From assembly GCF_003403095.1 (NCBI RefSeq), contig NZ_CP031555.1, forward strand, positions 434,001 through 498,000: 64,000 nt of DNA, in the 5' to 3' direction. The notes under the pieces were generated by a model. It was not told the origin of the DNA. It saw nothing but the letters and a program-made list of their open reading frames with translations, and ran no database searches. The DNA is from Thalassospira indica (GTDB lineage Bacteria; Pseudomonadota; Alphaproteobacteria; Rhodospirillales; Thalassospiraceae). The stretch's first letter is position 1. Each line of letters starts with the position of its first letter. Both the position numbers and the translations under genes were made by a program. Positions 33,689-42,499 of this stretch are shown in pieces.

Positions 33689-35380
33689 CTAAACCGTATT
33701 TCCTTCCCTCTTTTGTCGTTCCTCCTCGACCAGTTCCTTTTTCGACAGCTTGCCGACCATGGTTTTGGGAAGTTCTTCGCGAATTTCGATTTCGCGTGGC
33801 ATTTCGATTCTTGAAATCTTGTCATCCAGAAATGCCCGCAAATCTTCGGCGGTCACATCGGTGACACCGTCTTTCAGGCGAACAAACGCCTTTGGCGCCT
33901 GACCACGATATTGATCGGGGATCCCGATGCAGGTGACTTCGGCGACCTTGTCATGCAGATAAAGTGCCTCTTCGATGGCACGCGGATAAACGTTGTAACC
34001 GCTGCACAGGATGACGTCCTTCAGGCGATCAACCAGGAAGGTGTAGCCATCCTCATCCTGATAGCCGACGTCACCGGTCCGCAACCAACCATCGATAAAG
34101 GTCTCGTTGGTAGCCGTTTCGTTTTGCCAGTAGCAAGGCATGACTTGCGGGCCACGAATACAGACCTCGCCCTTTTCGCCAAGCGCTACGACCGTATCCG
34201 GCCGATCCAGCGACCGGATTTCGATCTCAGTTCCGGGCAACGGTCGCCCGATCGAGCCTTCCTTGTTTTCCCCCTTGAGCGGGTTGCAAGTACAGACCGG
34301 GCTCGCCTCTGACAGGCCATATCCCTCAACCACTTTGGAGCCGGTAATTTCTTCAAACCGGTGTTTGACTTCAACCGGCAGCGGCGCACCACCCGAAATG
34401 CAGCAACGGATGTGTGACAGATCGTATTTGAGTGTTTCCGGCGAATTGTTGATCGCCGTATAGATCGTCGGAACACCCGGGAAGATGGTGGCCTTTTTCT
34501 TGTCCAGCGCCTTGATCAGGGAACCCAACTCAAATCGGGGCTGCAACACCATTTCCGCCCCGAGATTGACTGATGTGTTGAGCGCCACGGTCATCGCAAA
34601 AACATGGAAGAATGGCAACACACACAGGGTCACTTCGTGGCCCGGTTTGGCGTCTGGCATCCAGCGGGTTAGCTGATCAACGTTTGCACTCAGATTGGCA
34701 TGGGTCAGCATTGCCCCCTTGGGACGACCGGTTGTGCCGCCGGTATATTGCAGAACCGCCAGATCGTTCACATCAATATCCACCACGCGGTCAATCGGTT
34801 TGCATCCGATGACCCGTGAATAGGGGATGTGACGCAGATCCGTCGGCACGTCGGCCAGTTCGCTGCGCTTGAACAGCGAAAACAGGACACTTTTAACTGG
34901 CGGCAAGATGCCGCTCATTTCACAAACAACGATCCGCTTGAGGCAGGTTTCATCAAGGCATGCCGCCACCTTTGGATAGATCTGTTTGAGGTTCAGCGTC
35001 ACCATCAGGCGACAGCCTGAATCTTCGATCTGATATGCGATCTCGCGCTTGGCATAGAGTGGATTGAAATTTACGACCACACCGCCACATTTCAGGATCG
35101 CGTAATAGCAAACCACGTAATAGGGCGTATTGGGTAGGCACAGCCCGACCTTGTCACCCTTGCGCACGCCAAGCTGTTTGAAGCCTTCGGCAGCACGGTC
35201 GATTTGCTCGGAAATGGTCTTGTAATCATAGACCCGACCGAGGAAATCCAGACACGGGCGCAACGGGAACCGCGCCGCCGCTTTATCGAAAATCTCATGA
35301 ACCGGGCAGGTTCTTACCGGCGAGCTGATATCAACGCCATCGCGCAGGATTGGGGATTCTTCGACGTTTACTTTGTTCAC
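33689..35380 (-). CDS. fadD: Long-chain fatty acid-CoA ligase
   Basis: A roughly 563-residue adenylate-forming enzyme that activates fatty acids to acyl-CoA. Motifs: P-loop LQYTGGTTGRPKGAMLTH (about residue 210), GYGLSEASPV (about 350), GWLRTGDVGYQDEDGY (about 440) and the C-terminal lysine region PKTMVGKLSKKEL. An ATG at 35395 is in frame, but it sits inside the 17-bp operator and has no ribosome binding site. GTG 35380 has GGAG nine bases upstream and is preferred, giving MNKVNVEESP as N-terminus. It stands between the merR operon and the fadL operon, and should be a monocistronic member of the same regulon. Confidence 0.88.
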   Translation of the reverse strand: MNKVNVEESPILRDGVDISSPVRTCPVHEIFDKAAARFPLRPCLDFLGRVYDYKTISEQIDRAAEGFKQLGVRKGDKVGLCLPNTPYYVVCYYAILKCGGVVVNFNPLYAKREIAYQIEDSGCRLMVTLNLKQIYPKVAACLDETCLKRIVVCEMSGILPPVKSVLFSLFKRSELADVPTDLRHIPYSRVIGCKPIDRVVDIDVNDLAVLQYTGGTTGRPKGAMLTHANLSANVDQLTRWMPDAKPGHEVTLCVLPFFHVFAMTVALNTSVNLGAEMVLQPRFELGSLIKALDKKKATIFPGVPTIYTAINNSPETLKYDLSHIRCCISGGAPLPVEVKHRFEEITGSKVVEGYGLSEASPVCTCNPLKGENKEGSIGRPLPGTEIEIRSLDRPDTVVALGEKGEVCIRGPQVMPCYWQNETATNETFIDGWLRTGDVGYQDEDGYTFLVDRLKDVILCSGYNVYPRAIEEALYLHDKVAEVTCIGIPDQYRGQAPKAFVRLKDGVTDVTAEDLRAFLDDKISRIEMPREIEIREELPKTMVGKLSKKELVEEERQKREGNTV

Positions 35381-35394
35381 TTGCGTTAACTCCA

Positions 35395-35411
35395 TTACGT
35401 TAACGTCACTT
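35395..35411. promoter_or_regulatory. Candidate MerR operator, copy 2 (acyl-CoA ligase)
   Basis: TTACGTTAACGTCACTT is identical to copy 1 and in the same orientation relative to the gene. It ends at the upstream ATG of the ligase frame. Half-site-like GTTAACGC (35383-35390) and GTAAACGTC (35362-35370) stretches continue into the 5' end of the gene. Confidence 0.75.
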
Positions 35412-35476
35412 TACGGGCAAAAAAAGGGAGCCCGATGCGGTGCGCCAAAGCACCCCGCATCGAACAGTATAGCAAA

Positions 35477-36777
35477 TCAGAACTTGAATTTCGCCTGCAA
35501 CGCGATGATGTCGACCTTGGCTTCGTAGTCGGCAGCGAAGTTGCCGAGCGACGACGACGCGTGATCTACCCGCGCCTCATCAGCAAAGATGTGCGTGTAA
35601 CCCAGTGTTACATCCGCCCAGTCGGCAGCCTTGTATGTGGCACCAAGTGATACCCAGTAGCGGTTGGAGTCTGGCAGACGAACGTTGCGGTTCCGGGTTT
35701 TGATCGGGGTTTCGTCATAGGCAATACCACCAGTAAACGACCAGTTTCCATCATGCTGGTAGCGTGCGCCTAGGGCACCAAACCAAGAGGAACCCCAGTG
35801 GTAGTTCTCAGTTGTGCTGGAAGATAGCGCACTGTGAATATTGCCATCGTAATTGAATACAAGGTCTTTGACGGAATTCCAGTTTGTCCATTGCAGGTCA
35901 CCCATCAGCGTCAGTTTTTCTGTCAGATCGTGTGACGCGCCGAATGCGATTGCTTCCGGTGTGGTGATTTTGGCGGTTGTTTTTCGATCAATATAAGACA
36001 GGTTTTTTGCCGCTTGGTCGAACTTGATATCACCTTCGAGCTTGTGTTTGACCTCGGAGTTATAGGCTAGACCAAAGCGTGTATTGTCGGTGATTTCCCA
36101 GTTCAGGCCTGCGGACCAGCCATAGCTGATATCATCGCCTTCAACGGTAGAGTTGCCTTCTTCTTTCGGCGCCGCGCCAAGTTTGGGAACCGCCTTGCTC
36201 AGGGATGCTTCAAACCGCTGAATCTGTGGTCCGGCACCAATGCTCAGGCCATTGTCGAAACGATAAGCGACAACCGGTTTGATATTGACGGTTTTGATCT
36301 TGGATGTCGTACCAAAGAACCGCCCGGCAAAGTCCGAGTCGTTGTCCGTTACCAAACCCCATGGAGCTGTAATTGAAACACCAAAGTTGATGTTTTCGTT
36401 CAGTTTCCATACTGCGTGTGCATTCGGAACGACTGCATCTTGCGCCATGTCTTTGTAGCTACCACCGGTTTGCGCAATTGCGGTGAGTTGCCGTCAGTAG
36501 CAACAATATCTTTTGCTTTCGCAACCGGACGGATGACCGTCAAACTAGCGCTATAGCTGGTTTCCTTGTACTGCCCAACCGTGCCCGGGTTATAGGACAT
36601 CGTCGATGCGTCGGTTGACAGTGTGGTCATCCCTGCAAAGCTTGAACCCTGCAGTGTACCGCTGGTTTCCCGCACTTGAAAACCGGACGCTTGCGCGGTG
36701 CCAACAGTGGCGAGTGCGCATAGAAGTGCAGTACCTGAAGCTGCACCCCAAAGGCGGCTCTTCTTGAAGTAGGACAT
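35477..36777 (-). pseudogene. fadL: OmpP1/FadL family outer membrane transporter, frameshifted
   Basis: A FadL-type porin that takes up long-chain fatty acids or other hydrophobic compounds, split by a frameshift. The first part (start 36777, GGGAG upstream) has a signal peptide ending TAQASGFQVRETSG, with SGFQ as the usual mature start, and runs in frame to about DGNSPQL. It then continues out of frame to a stop at 36400. From about 36490 the other frame reads QLTAIAQTGGSYKDMAQDAVVPNAHAVWKLN and continues to the C-terminal QAKFKF, ending in phenylalanine as outer-membrane barrels do. One missing base between about 36468 and 36500 explains both. It may be a sequencing error. Repaired length would be about 433 residues. 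Confidence 0.85.
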
Positions 36778-36831
36778 CTGTTTCTCCCTAATCTTTAAAC
36801 GTTTCAAATCTTTGATTTAAAACGCCCGCTT

Positions 36832-37500
36832 TTATTGCTGAGGGTTTATCGCATCGACCCTGATGAAATCGATGTCGTAACCCTTCCTTTTAAAACTCGT
36901 TTTGAGCAGTTTTCCGTCGATGCCGTACCAGAGGTGCCGTTCGACATCGCCAGACATTTCGTAATGGACTGCCGGTGTTTCCCGGCTTTCGACCATGACG
37001 TTTTCTTCGCCAACCCTTTGAGTGTGCACAGTGTAGGGTTCAGCATTGATGACGCTAAAGAGATCGGTTTTACCCGTGACATCCTCGTGCCACAGGGTCA
37101 GCGGCCAGGCCGCGTCACAGGCGTCGCGTTTCCCGACACCTTTGCCCGCCAGCGCATAACAATCTGCGTCATAGCTGGCCTGCCAGGTGTAGTGTGTGCC
37201 GTCATCATTGGTGGTGGTTTCGATCGATACCAGCTTTCCGTCCTGCCATTGTTCGGTGCGCTGATGGTCGTAATGGAACTTCAAAAATAAAACCCGCACA
37301 TCGGTCAGGGTTTTGACCGTCACGGTTTGACCGTTCGCTGTTGACGCAATTTCGACGGTTTCATAACCGATCGGCTCCCCGTCCTTGAGGACGCGGAAAT
37401 TGAGCGTTTCCGATCCGGATGCCAGCGACGCGGTGGCATATTGAATCGTAAAGCCGGCAATCAGGGCCGATATGCTGCCTTTTGCGATGCGACTGCGCAT
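36832..37500 (-). CDS. DUF6134 family exported protein
   Basis: A 222-residue protein with an N-terminal signal peptide (about residues 1-28, ending SLASGSE). A beta-rich domain follows, with LNFRVLKDGEPIGYETVEI near the start, FHYDHQRTEQWQDGKLVSIETTTNDDGTHY in the middle and ...GKLLKTSFKRKGYDIDFIRV at the end. The pattern fits DUF6134, whose function is unknown. It lies between the scp2 gene and fadL on the same strand with short gaps, and behind the shared 17-bp operator. A periplasmic role in lipid or hydrocarbon handling is therefore plausible, but this is inference. Confidence 0.75.
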   Translation of the reverse strand: MRSRIAKGSISALIAGFTIQYATASLASGSETLNFRVLKDGEPIGYETVEIASTANGQTVTVKTLTDVRVLFLKFHYDHQRTEQWQDGKLVSIETTTNDDGTHYTWQASYDADCYALAGKGVGKRDACDAAWPLTLWHEDVTGKTDLFSVINAEPYTVHTQRVGEENVMVESRETPAVHYEMSGDVERHLWYGIDGKLLKTSFKRKGYDIDFIRVDAINPQQ

Positions 37501-37533
37501 GTTTCCCTCGTCAAACAGACCATACCGACAAAG

Positions 37534-37830
37534 CTAGTCGAGCATCGATGACAGCTTTGCTGCCACACCCATGGAGCCCTTGATCTTCAGTTTGCCCATG
37601 GTAAAGGCAAGCATCGGGTCAAGCTTTCCGGCGATCAGCTTTTCGAGGTTGGCTTTCTTGATCTTGAGAATGCAATCGGCATCGGACGGATCATCATCAC
37701 TGATTTCCGGCTCGTCGCCGGTGGCATCAATCACGATATGTCCATCATCGCCACAATCGAAGGCGACGACAGCATTGAGACCGCGCAGTTGCGGCAGTTT
37801 TTCTTTTACGGTTTCGAGGATGTCATCCAC
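37534..37830 (-). CDS. SCP2 sterol-binding domain protein
   Basis: A 98-residue single SCP2-like domain (IVIDATGDEPEISDDDPSDADCILKIKKANLEKLIAGKLDPMLAFTMGKLKIKGSMGVAAKL). The SADC-like turn and the FMMGKLKIKGDM-type helix are visible. SCP2 domains bind fatty acyl-CoA, sterols or other lipids in a hydrophobic tunnel. The start is GTG with a strong GGGAGG five bases upstream. First gene of the scp2-DUF6134-fadL operon; the 17-bp MerR-type operator lies 59-75 bases upstream. It probably shuttles acyl chains in the cytoplasm. Confidence 0.9.
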   Translation of the reverse strand: MDDILETVKEKLPQLRGLNAVVAFDCGDDGHIVIDATGDEPEISDDDPSDADCILKIKKANLEKLIAGKLDPMLAFTMGKLKIKGSMGVAAKLSSMLD

Positions 37831-37888
37831 GAACGCCTCCCTCTGTCAGCAGGTATTTTTGTTTTGATTATGACAGGACTGTAACGCA

Positions 37889-37905
37889 AAGTGACGTTAA
37901 CGTAA
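37889..37905. promoter_or_regulatory. Candidate MerR operator, copy 3 (scp2 operon)
   Basis: AAGTGACGTTAACGTAA on the plus strand is the same 17 bases as copies 1 and 2, in inverted orientation relative to the downstream gene. It lies 59 bases upstream of the scp2 GTG. Confidence 0.75.
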
Positions 37906-37992
37906 AATAAATAACGGTTGCGAGAGTATGGCCACCTATAAGACATTGAATTGAAATAATTTAAGATGCGCTACGTGTAAGATAACGTACAG

Positions 37993-38019
37993 AAAAAGCC
38001 CGGCAGTGCCGGGCTTTTT
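37993..38019. terminator. Bidirectional rho-independent terminator
   Basis: AAAAAGCCCGGC-AGT-GCCGGGCTTTTT is a perfect 12-bp stem with A and T tracts on both sides. It ends the minus-strand envelope-protein operon (stop at 38067) and insulates the scp2 promoter region. Confidence 0.88.
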
Positions 38020-38066
38020 GCGGGGCATGGCCCCAGATTGAAATATGCTTGGCGCGTGTTTGGTTC

Positions 38067-38654
38067 TCAGGAAACGATCTGCCAGGAACCATCAGCCTGG
38101 CGGCATGCCGTACCGTATGTTTTCCGCAGTTCTCCACCAATTCGGGCTGTTGCGCTATACTCGCGGCAATAGCGTCCGTCGGCGTTCCGCCAACTGTTGG
38201 TCGGCACAACATTATAGCTGTGTTGCGAATCGGGATTTTGCCACCGGACGGCCTGCCCATCAGGGGCACGCTGCAAGGCATAGCCGGTACAAGCCAGATC
38301 ACCCTGATCAAGGCTCTGGCCAATCGAGTAGCCACTGAGCATACCAAGAATGGCACCACCAATCATGGCCGCATCCCGGCCGCTTCCCTTGCCGATGGTT
38401 GAACCAAGAACCGCGCCTGTGCCACCACCAATGATGGCACCAACCACATCACGGTTACAGCGCAGGAAACCACCGTCGGAGACAAAAAGCTCGTTACCGT
38501 GGCGGCTATAATTGCGTTTGTGGCCTTTGTGCTGCTTGGCACGATAGCCATGGGCAGGTGCCCATGACGGCGGGTCGGCCTTAACGGGCGCAGGTGCTGC
38601 AAATGGCAGGGTTAGGCCGAATGCAGCGACCAGAAGAATGATCCGTTTCATCAT
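38067..38654 (-). CDS. RT0821/Lpp0805-type surface protein with glycine zipper
   Basis: A 195-residue exported protein. The signal peptide is residues 1-26. A His/Arg-rich segment follows, then a glycine-zipper membrane hairpin (GAIIGGGTGAVLGSTIGKGSGRDAAMIGGAILGMLSGYSIGQ, about 83-124) and a C-terminal domain with GRYCREYSATARIGGELRKTYGTACRQADGSWQIV. That is the 17-kDa-antigen-like pattern annotated RT0821/Lpp0805. It probably sits at the outer membrane or envelope. It overlaps the upstream small lipoprotein gene by four bases, so the pair is translationally coupled. Confidence 0.85.
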   Translation of the reverse strand: MMKRIILLVAAFGLTLPFAAPAPVKADPPSWAPAHGYRAKQHKGHKRNYSRHGNELFVSDGGFLRCNRDVVGAIIGGGTGAVLGSTIGKGSGRDAAMIGGAILGMLSGYSIGQSLDQGDLACTGYALQRAPDGQAVRWQNPDSQHSYNVVPTNSWRNADGRYCREYSATARIGGELRKTYGTACRQADGSWQIVS

Positions 38655-38884
38655 TTCCGGGCCTTCTCATTCTCGTGCATGATATAGCCCGCACCGGTAC
38701 CCACCGCGCCGCCAATCACCGCGCCACAGGTAACACAGCCGCCGGTAATCACGGTGCCAACAGCACCCACACCGGCACCAATCGCGCCGCCACTCAGCAT
38801 TTTCTGGTCCCGGTCATTCAATCCGCTACAAGCCGAAAGCCCCAATGCGCTTGCAACGGCCAAAATCATGGCTGTCTGTCGCAT
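38651..38884 (-). CDS. Small glycine-zipper lipoprotein
   Basis: A 77-residue protein starting at ATG 38884 with a lipoprotein signal peptide (lipobox LSAC, Cys about 18). A glycine zipper, GGAIGAGVGAVGTVITGGCVTCGAVIGGAVGTGAGYIM, probably inserts as a membrane hairpin. The open frame extends upstream to 38983, but only this start gives a signal peptide. It is cotranscribed with the RT0821-like surface protein. Function unknown; such proteins are envelope-structural or stress-related. Confidence 0.8.
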   Translation of the reverse strand: MRQTAMILAVASALGLSACSGLNDRDQKMLSGGAIGAGVGAVGTVITGGCVTCGAVIGGAVGTGAGYIMHENEKARK

Positions 38885-39086
38885 CTCTCGTGTCCTTTCC
38901 AAGGTTTTTGGGCACAGGTCATTCTTGGACCTGTGTCTGATCTCAAAGCTTGCCGAGGAAATAGGCACGAGGTTTGGCCGCATTGGGGGCTATTTGGGGC
39001 AGATATGACGATAAAAAGGCACCAAATCCGCAAATTATTGGTTTTCGGTGCGTTTTTAACTGCCGTAATCCGGTCCAAAGACCAAA

Positions 39087-40256
39087 TTAATCTTCGAAAT
39101 TGCCGCGGAGCAGCCGTTCCTTGCCAATCATGGCCGGTTTTCCGCGTGCAATGACGCTATCGGGGGTCAAAGCATTATCGAAAACCAGGATATCGGCATC
39201 ATAACCGACCTTGAGCTGCCCTTTGTGTGCCGCAAGGCCCAGCATGCGTGCCGGGTTGATCGTAATCGGGGCCAAGGCGGTGGGGATATCAAGCTTTGCG
39301 ACTTCGACCAGATCGGCAAATTCGCGCGGCACGGTTTCAAAGCCTGCCACCAAAAGCCCGATCATATTGCCATCGGAATCAAAATCCGGCAGTGACCCGT
39401 TGCCATCCGATGTCATTGAAATGCGATCCAGCGCAACGCCATCGGCCAGGCATTCGGCAATGCTGGTCGATGTTTTGGTCGCCCCCTTGGGATCGGGTTC
39501 TGCATCAATCCCGGTGGTGAAATCGATATTGCCCCCGCGTTTGGCCCAGAGTTTGGCAGCATCAAGCAAGGCGCGCTTGCGGTTGACATGGGTCGGGATG
39601 AACTGGCCGATCGGGATTTCGGTCTGCTCAATCACAGCAATCAGGGGATCAAAGTGCCCGTCACCATCGCCCAGATGAACCACAACCGATCCGGCCTTGC
39701 CCGATGTCATACCGCCAATGCGCGATTGGGATGCGATGCGGGTCAGCTCCTCAACCGTGCTTTGGCTGCTGCGGTGATCTGAAATCGCTGTTTTCAAACC
39801 GATACAGGCATCCAGAAACGTCACATCATCACCGATATTACCGGTCAGTGTTGGCGACGGTACGCGATAACCACCTGTGAAGAACCAGGCAGAGATACCT
39901 TCGGTTCGAAGCGCCTTGGTCTTGGCATACAGCGATGCGATGTGGCGGGTTGCGGCATCTGTGCCCAACAATCCACAAACGGATGTGATGCCGGCTTCGA
40001 TCAGTTTGCCAACCGCAACTTCGGGCGTACGCGTGGCAAATCCGCCTTCGCCACCGCCCCCGATCAGATGGACATGCCCGTCGATAAAGCCTGGTACAGT
40101 CATCTTGCCGCCAAGGTCGATGGTCTTGATTTCGGCCGGAACAGAAACCACCAGATCCGGGGCAATGGCGACAATTTTCTCGTCACAGATCAGGATATCA
40201 TTGATGCCAAGCGGCGTCGGGGCGAAGACGTTGGCGTTCTTGAGCAACAGAAACAT
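39087..40256 (-). CDS. iadA: Beta-aspartyl (isoaspartyl) dipeptidase
   Basis: A 389-residue amidohydrolase-fold dipeptidase with a binuclear zinc site. It removes N-terminal beta-aspartyl residues from dipeptides that arise from damaged or degraded proteins. The signature GHVHLIGGGGEGGFATRTPEV is at about residues 60-80, HLGDGDGHFDPL and HVNRKR lie in the middle with further metal ligands, and TSDGNGSLPDFD is the late active-site aspartate. Length matches IadA (390). It is monocistronic here. The plus-strand LysE-family exporter upstream is divergent. Confidence 0.92.
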   Translation of the reverse strand: MFLLLKNANVFAPTPLGINDILICDEKIVAIAPDLVVSVPAEIKTIDLGGKMTVPGFIDGHVHLIGGGGEGGFATRTPEVAVGKLIEAGITSVCGLLGTDAATRHIASLYAKTKALRTEGISAWFFTGGYRVPSPTLTGNIGDDVTFLDACIGLKTAISDHRSSQSTVEELTRIASQSRIGGMTSGKAGSVVVHLGDGDGHFDPLIAVIEQTEIPIGQFIPTHVNRKRALLDAAKLWAKRGGNIDFTTGIDAEPDPKGATKTSTSIAECLADGVALDRISMTSDGNGSLPDFDSDGNMIGLLVAGFETVPREFADLVEVAKLDIPTALAPITINPARMLGLAAHKGQLKVGYDADILVFDNALTPDSVIARGKPAMIGKERLLRGNFED

Positions 40257-40415
40257 GTTTTAAAACCGTATTTTACGAAATGCTGTGTTCAGGTGGCGGG
40301 TTGGCGCGGATGCGCATCATAGCGACAGTTCATTTCCGTTGAAACGGTTCTGGCAAGCAGATAGCTTTCGATAAAACCAAGCGGGAATAAACCTGCGTCA
40401 CCCAAAGGAAACGTT

Positions 40416-41048
40416 ATGAGCTTCGCCGCCTGGTTGTCGGTTGCAACCATCTGTGTACTTGGCGCAATGACACCGGGTCCAAGTCTGGCCGTCGTATTGC
40501 GCTATTCCGTCGGTCATTCCCGCCAGGCCGGATTTGCCTGCGCCTTGGCGCATGCGCTGGGTATCGGCTTTTATGCCGTAATCACCATGACCGGACTTGG
40601 CATTCTGTTTCAGACGGTGCCAGTCTTTCACAATGCCGTCAGTATCCTGGGTGCGCTTTATCTGATCTGGCTTGCGATCAAGGCGTGGCGCGGTGCCAAG
40701 GCGGGTGCGAAGTTTGATGTGGATAGTGCTGGCAAGGTATCGGGTTCGATCCTGCAGGCCGCCCGCGACGGGTTCATGATTGCGTTTCTCAATCCCAAGA
40801 TCGCGCTGTTTTTCCTGGCCCTTTTCAGCCAGTTTGTCTCGCCCGAGTTTGAATGGGGTGGCAAGTTCCTTCTGGCGTTCACCGCTGCTGTAATCGACGG
40901 GGCGTGGTATTGCCTTGTCGCCGTCGGATTGTCGCACGGGGCGGTGTTGCCCTGGTTGCGCGATCACGCTGCCTGGATTGAGCGGATCATTGCCGTTCTG
41001 TTTGTGCTGGTTGCACTTCGGGTACTGTGGGGTGTTGTTGCGATCTGA
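40416..41048 (+). CDS. LysE/RhtB family amino-acid exporter
   Basis: A 210-residue inner-membrane protein with five to six transmembrane helices. Motifs: GAMTPGPSLAVVLRYSVGHSRQAGFACALAHALG (residues 14-47) and FLNPKIALFFLALFSQFV (about 125-142), characteristic of the RhtB branch of the LysE superfamily. It likely exports amino acids or derivatives such as homoserine, threonine or lysine. The start is preceded by AAGGAAACG. It is read divergently from iadA and followed by a CynX-type MFS transporter 75 bases downstream. Confidence 0.9.
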   Translation: MSFAAWLSVATICVLGAMTPGPSLAVVLRYSVGHSRQAGFACALAHALGIGFYAVITMTGLGILFQTVPVFHNAVSILGALYLIWLAIKAWRGAKAGAKFDVDSAGKVSGSILQAARDGFMIAFLNPKIALFFLALFSQFVSPEFEWGGKFLLAFTAAVIDGAWYCLVAVGLSHGAVLPWLRDHAAWIERIIAVLFVLVALRVLWGVVAI

Positions 41049-41123
41049 AAGCCCGCTTTTTGAATTTATGCTGAACTGAATTTCTGTCCGCGCCACCATC
41101 GCGACATAACATGGATCATCCAG

Positions 41124-42380
41124 ATGACTGACAAGACGGCCCCACATACCAATCCTTCCGAGACTACAACGCCGGGAAAGAATGCCGCATCGAATGCCGG
41201 GCGTGGATTCCATCATTTGGGGGCGCATATCGGATTTCTGCTGGCGATCCTGCTTTTGGCGGCGAACATGCGGGGCAGCATTGTCGGTTTGGGGCCGTTG
41301 GCGGAAATCATCGGTACTGATCTGTCGCTTTCAGGCACCCAGCTTGGTTTGCTGACAACGCTGCCGGTGCTGAGCTTTGGCGTGCTTTCGATGTTTGCAC
41401 CGCGTCTGGGGCAGAAATTCGGTCTCGAAGCGACCCTACTGACGATGTTGCTGTTCATCACCATCGGGCAGGGGCTTCGCGCCAGCGGGGCCTATGACAT
41501 CATGGTGCTCGGGACCATCATTTTGGGGGCGGCAATTGCGGTTCTGAACGTTTTGACCCCATCACTGGTACGGCGCAGCTTCCCGACCCATGTGGCACTG
41601 GTGACTGCCCTTTACACCTTCACCATGTCCAGTGGCGCGACGATTGCGGCATTTGTTTCGATCCCGATCCGAAATGCGGCAGATGGGGATTGGCGCTGGT
41701 CGCTCGGCGTTTGGGCGGTGCTTGCCGCCATTGCCTTTGTCTGCTGGCTGCCGATGTTACGCTATCGCCATGTCGGAGCGGCGCCGACACCGGTTGCGCG
41801 TATTTCGCTTTGGAAAAATGTCGAAGCCTGGTGGCTGGCGCTGTTCTTTGGTTGTCAGTCGCTGATGTTCTATACCGGCACCGCCTGGGTCGCCAAAGTG
41901 TTCATTGATCACGGCATTTCCGAGGCCGAAGCCGCGACCCTTCTGACCCTGTTTAACGTATTTGGCATTCCGGCCGCCTTTGGTGCGCCGCTGATTTATT
42001 CGAGGATTGCCAACAAGAAACTGGCGATGCTGGTGCTGCATATTCCGTTGATCATCGCCATTCCGGGCTTTGTCTTTGCCACCACCGAATTACCGTATGT
42101 CTGGGCTGTATGCATGGGGCTTGGACAAGGCAGCATGATCAGTATTGCCCTGACCCTTGTCGGCATGCGCGGAGCAGATCCGCAAACGTCGGCACGACTG
42201 TCAGGCATGGCGCAATCAGTGGGTTATCTGTTTGCAGCCATTGGGCCAGTTTTGTTTGGGGCCTTGCATGACCTTCTGGGCGACTGGCAAGTGGCACTCT
42301 ACTTCCTGTTTGTTGTTGTGGCGGTGCAACTTTGTGCAGCGATGCGTGCAGGATCGTCCGCAAAGATTGGCGCGGGTTAA
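41124..42380 (+). CDS. CynX/NimT-type MFS transporter
   Basis: A 418-residue major facilitator with about twelve transmembrane helices. The N-terminus is polar (about 30 residues). Helix 1 and the adjoining loop read LLAANMRGSIVGLGPLAEIIGTDLSLSGTQLGLLTTLPVLSFG, the hallmark of the CynX/NimT (cyanate, 2-nitroimidazole) subgroup. Substrates of this group vary, so none is assigned. A strong terminator follows the stop after about 40 bases. It may be cotranscribed with the LysE-family gene. Confidence 0.9.
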   Translation: MTDKTAPHTNPSETTTPGKNAASNAGRGFHHLGAHIGFLLAILLLAANMRGSIVGLGPLAEIIGTDLSLSGTQLGLLTTLPVLSFGVLSMFAPRLGQKFGLEATLLTMLLFITIGQGLRASGAYDIMVLGTIILGAAIAVLNVLTPSLVRRSFPTHVALVTALYTFTMSSGATIAAFVSIPIRNAADGDWRWSLGVWAVLAAIAFVCWLPMLRYRHVGAAPTPVARISLWKNVEAWWLALFFGCQSLMFYTGTAWVAKVFIDHGISEAEAATLLTLFNVFGIPAAFGAPLIYSRIANKKLAMLVLHIPLIIAIPGFVFATTELPYVWAVCMGLGQGSMISIALTLVGMRGADPQTSARLSGMAQSVGYLFAAIGPVLFGALHDLLGDWQVALYFLFVVVAVQLCAAMRAGSSAKIGAG

Positions 42381-42420
42381 GCGCGGAGTAGCATCATTTC
42401 AAAGTCTTCGAAGCTTTGCA

Positions 42421-42455
42421 AAGGCACCTCAGGTTACTCTGGGGTGCCTTTTTTC
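42421..42455 (+). terminator. Terminator between MFS gene and hemP
   Basis: AAGGCACC and GGTGCCTT form a perfect 8-bp stem (with further pairing of CTCAG and CTGGG possible in the loop), followed by TTTTCT. It ends the MFS transcript and separates it from the haem uptake promoter. Confidence 0.85.
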
Positions 42456-42499
42456 TGAGTGACCCTGATCACTAGAGACCAAGGTTCGCCAGAATGAAC

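Noticed and set aside
40257..40415. Hairpin CCGTT-GA-AACGG in the iadA/LysE intergenic region
   Set aside because: The stem is only five pairs with a two-base loop, too short to support a regulatory call.
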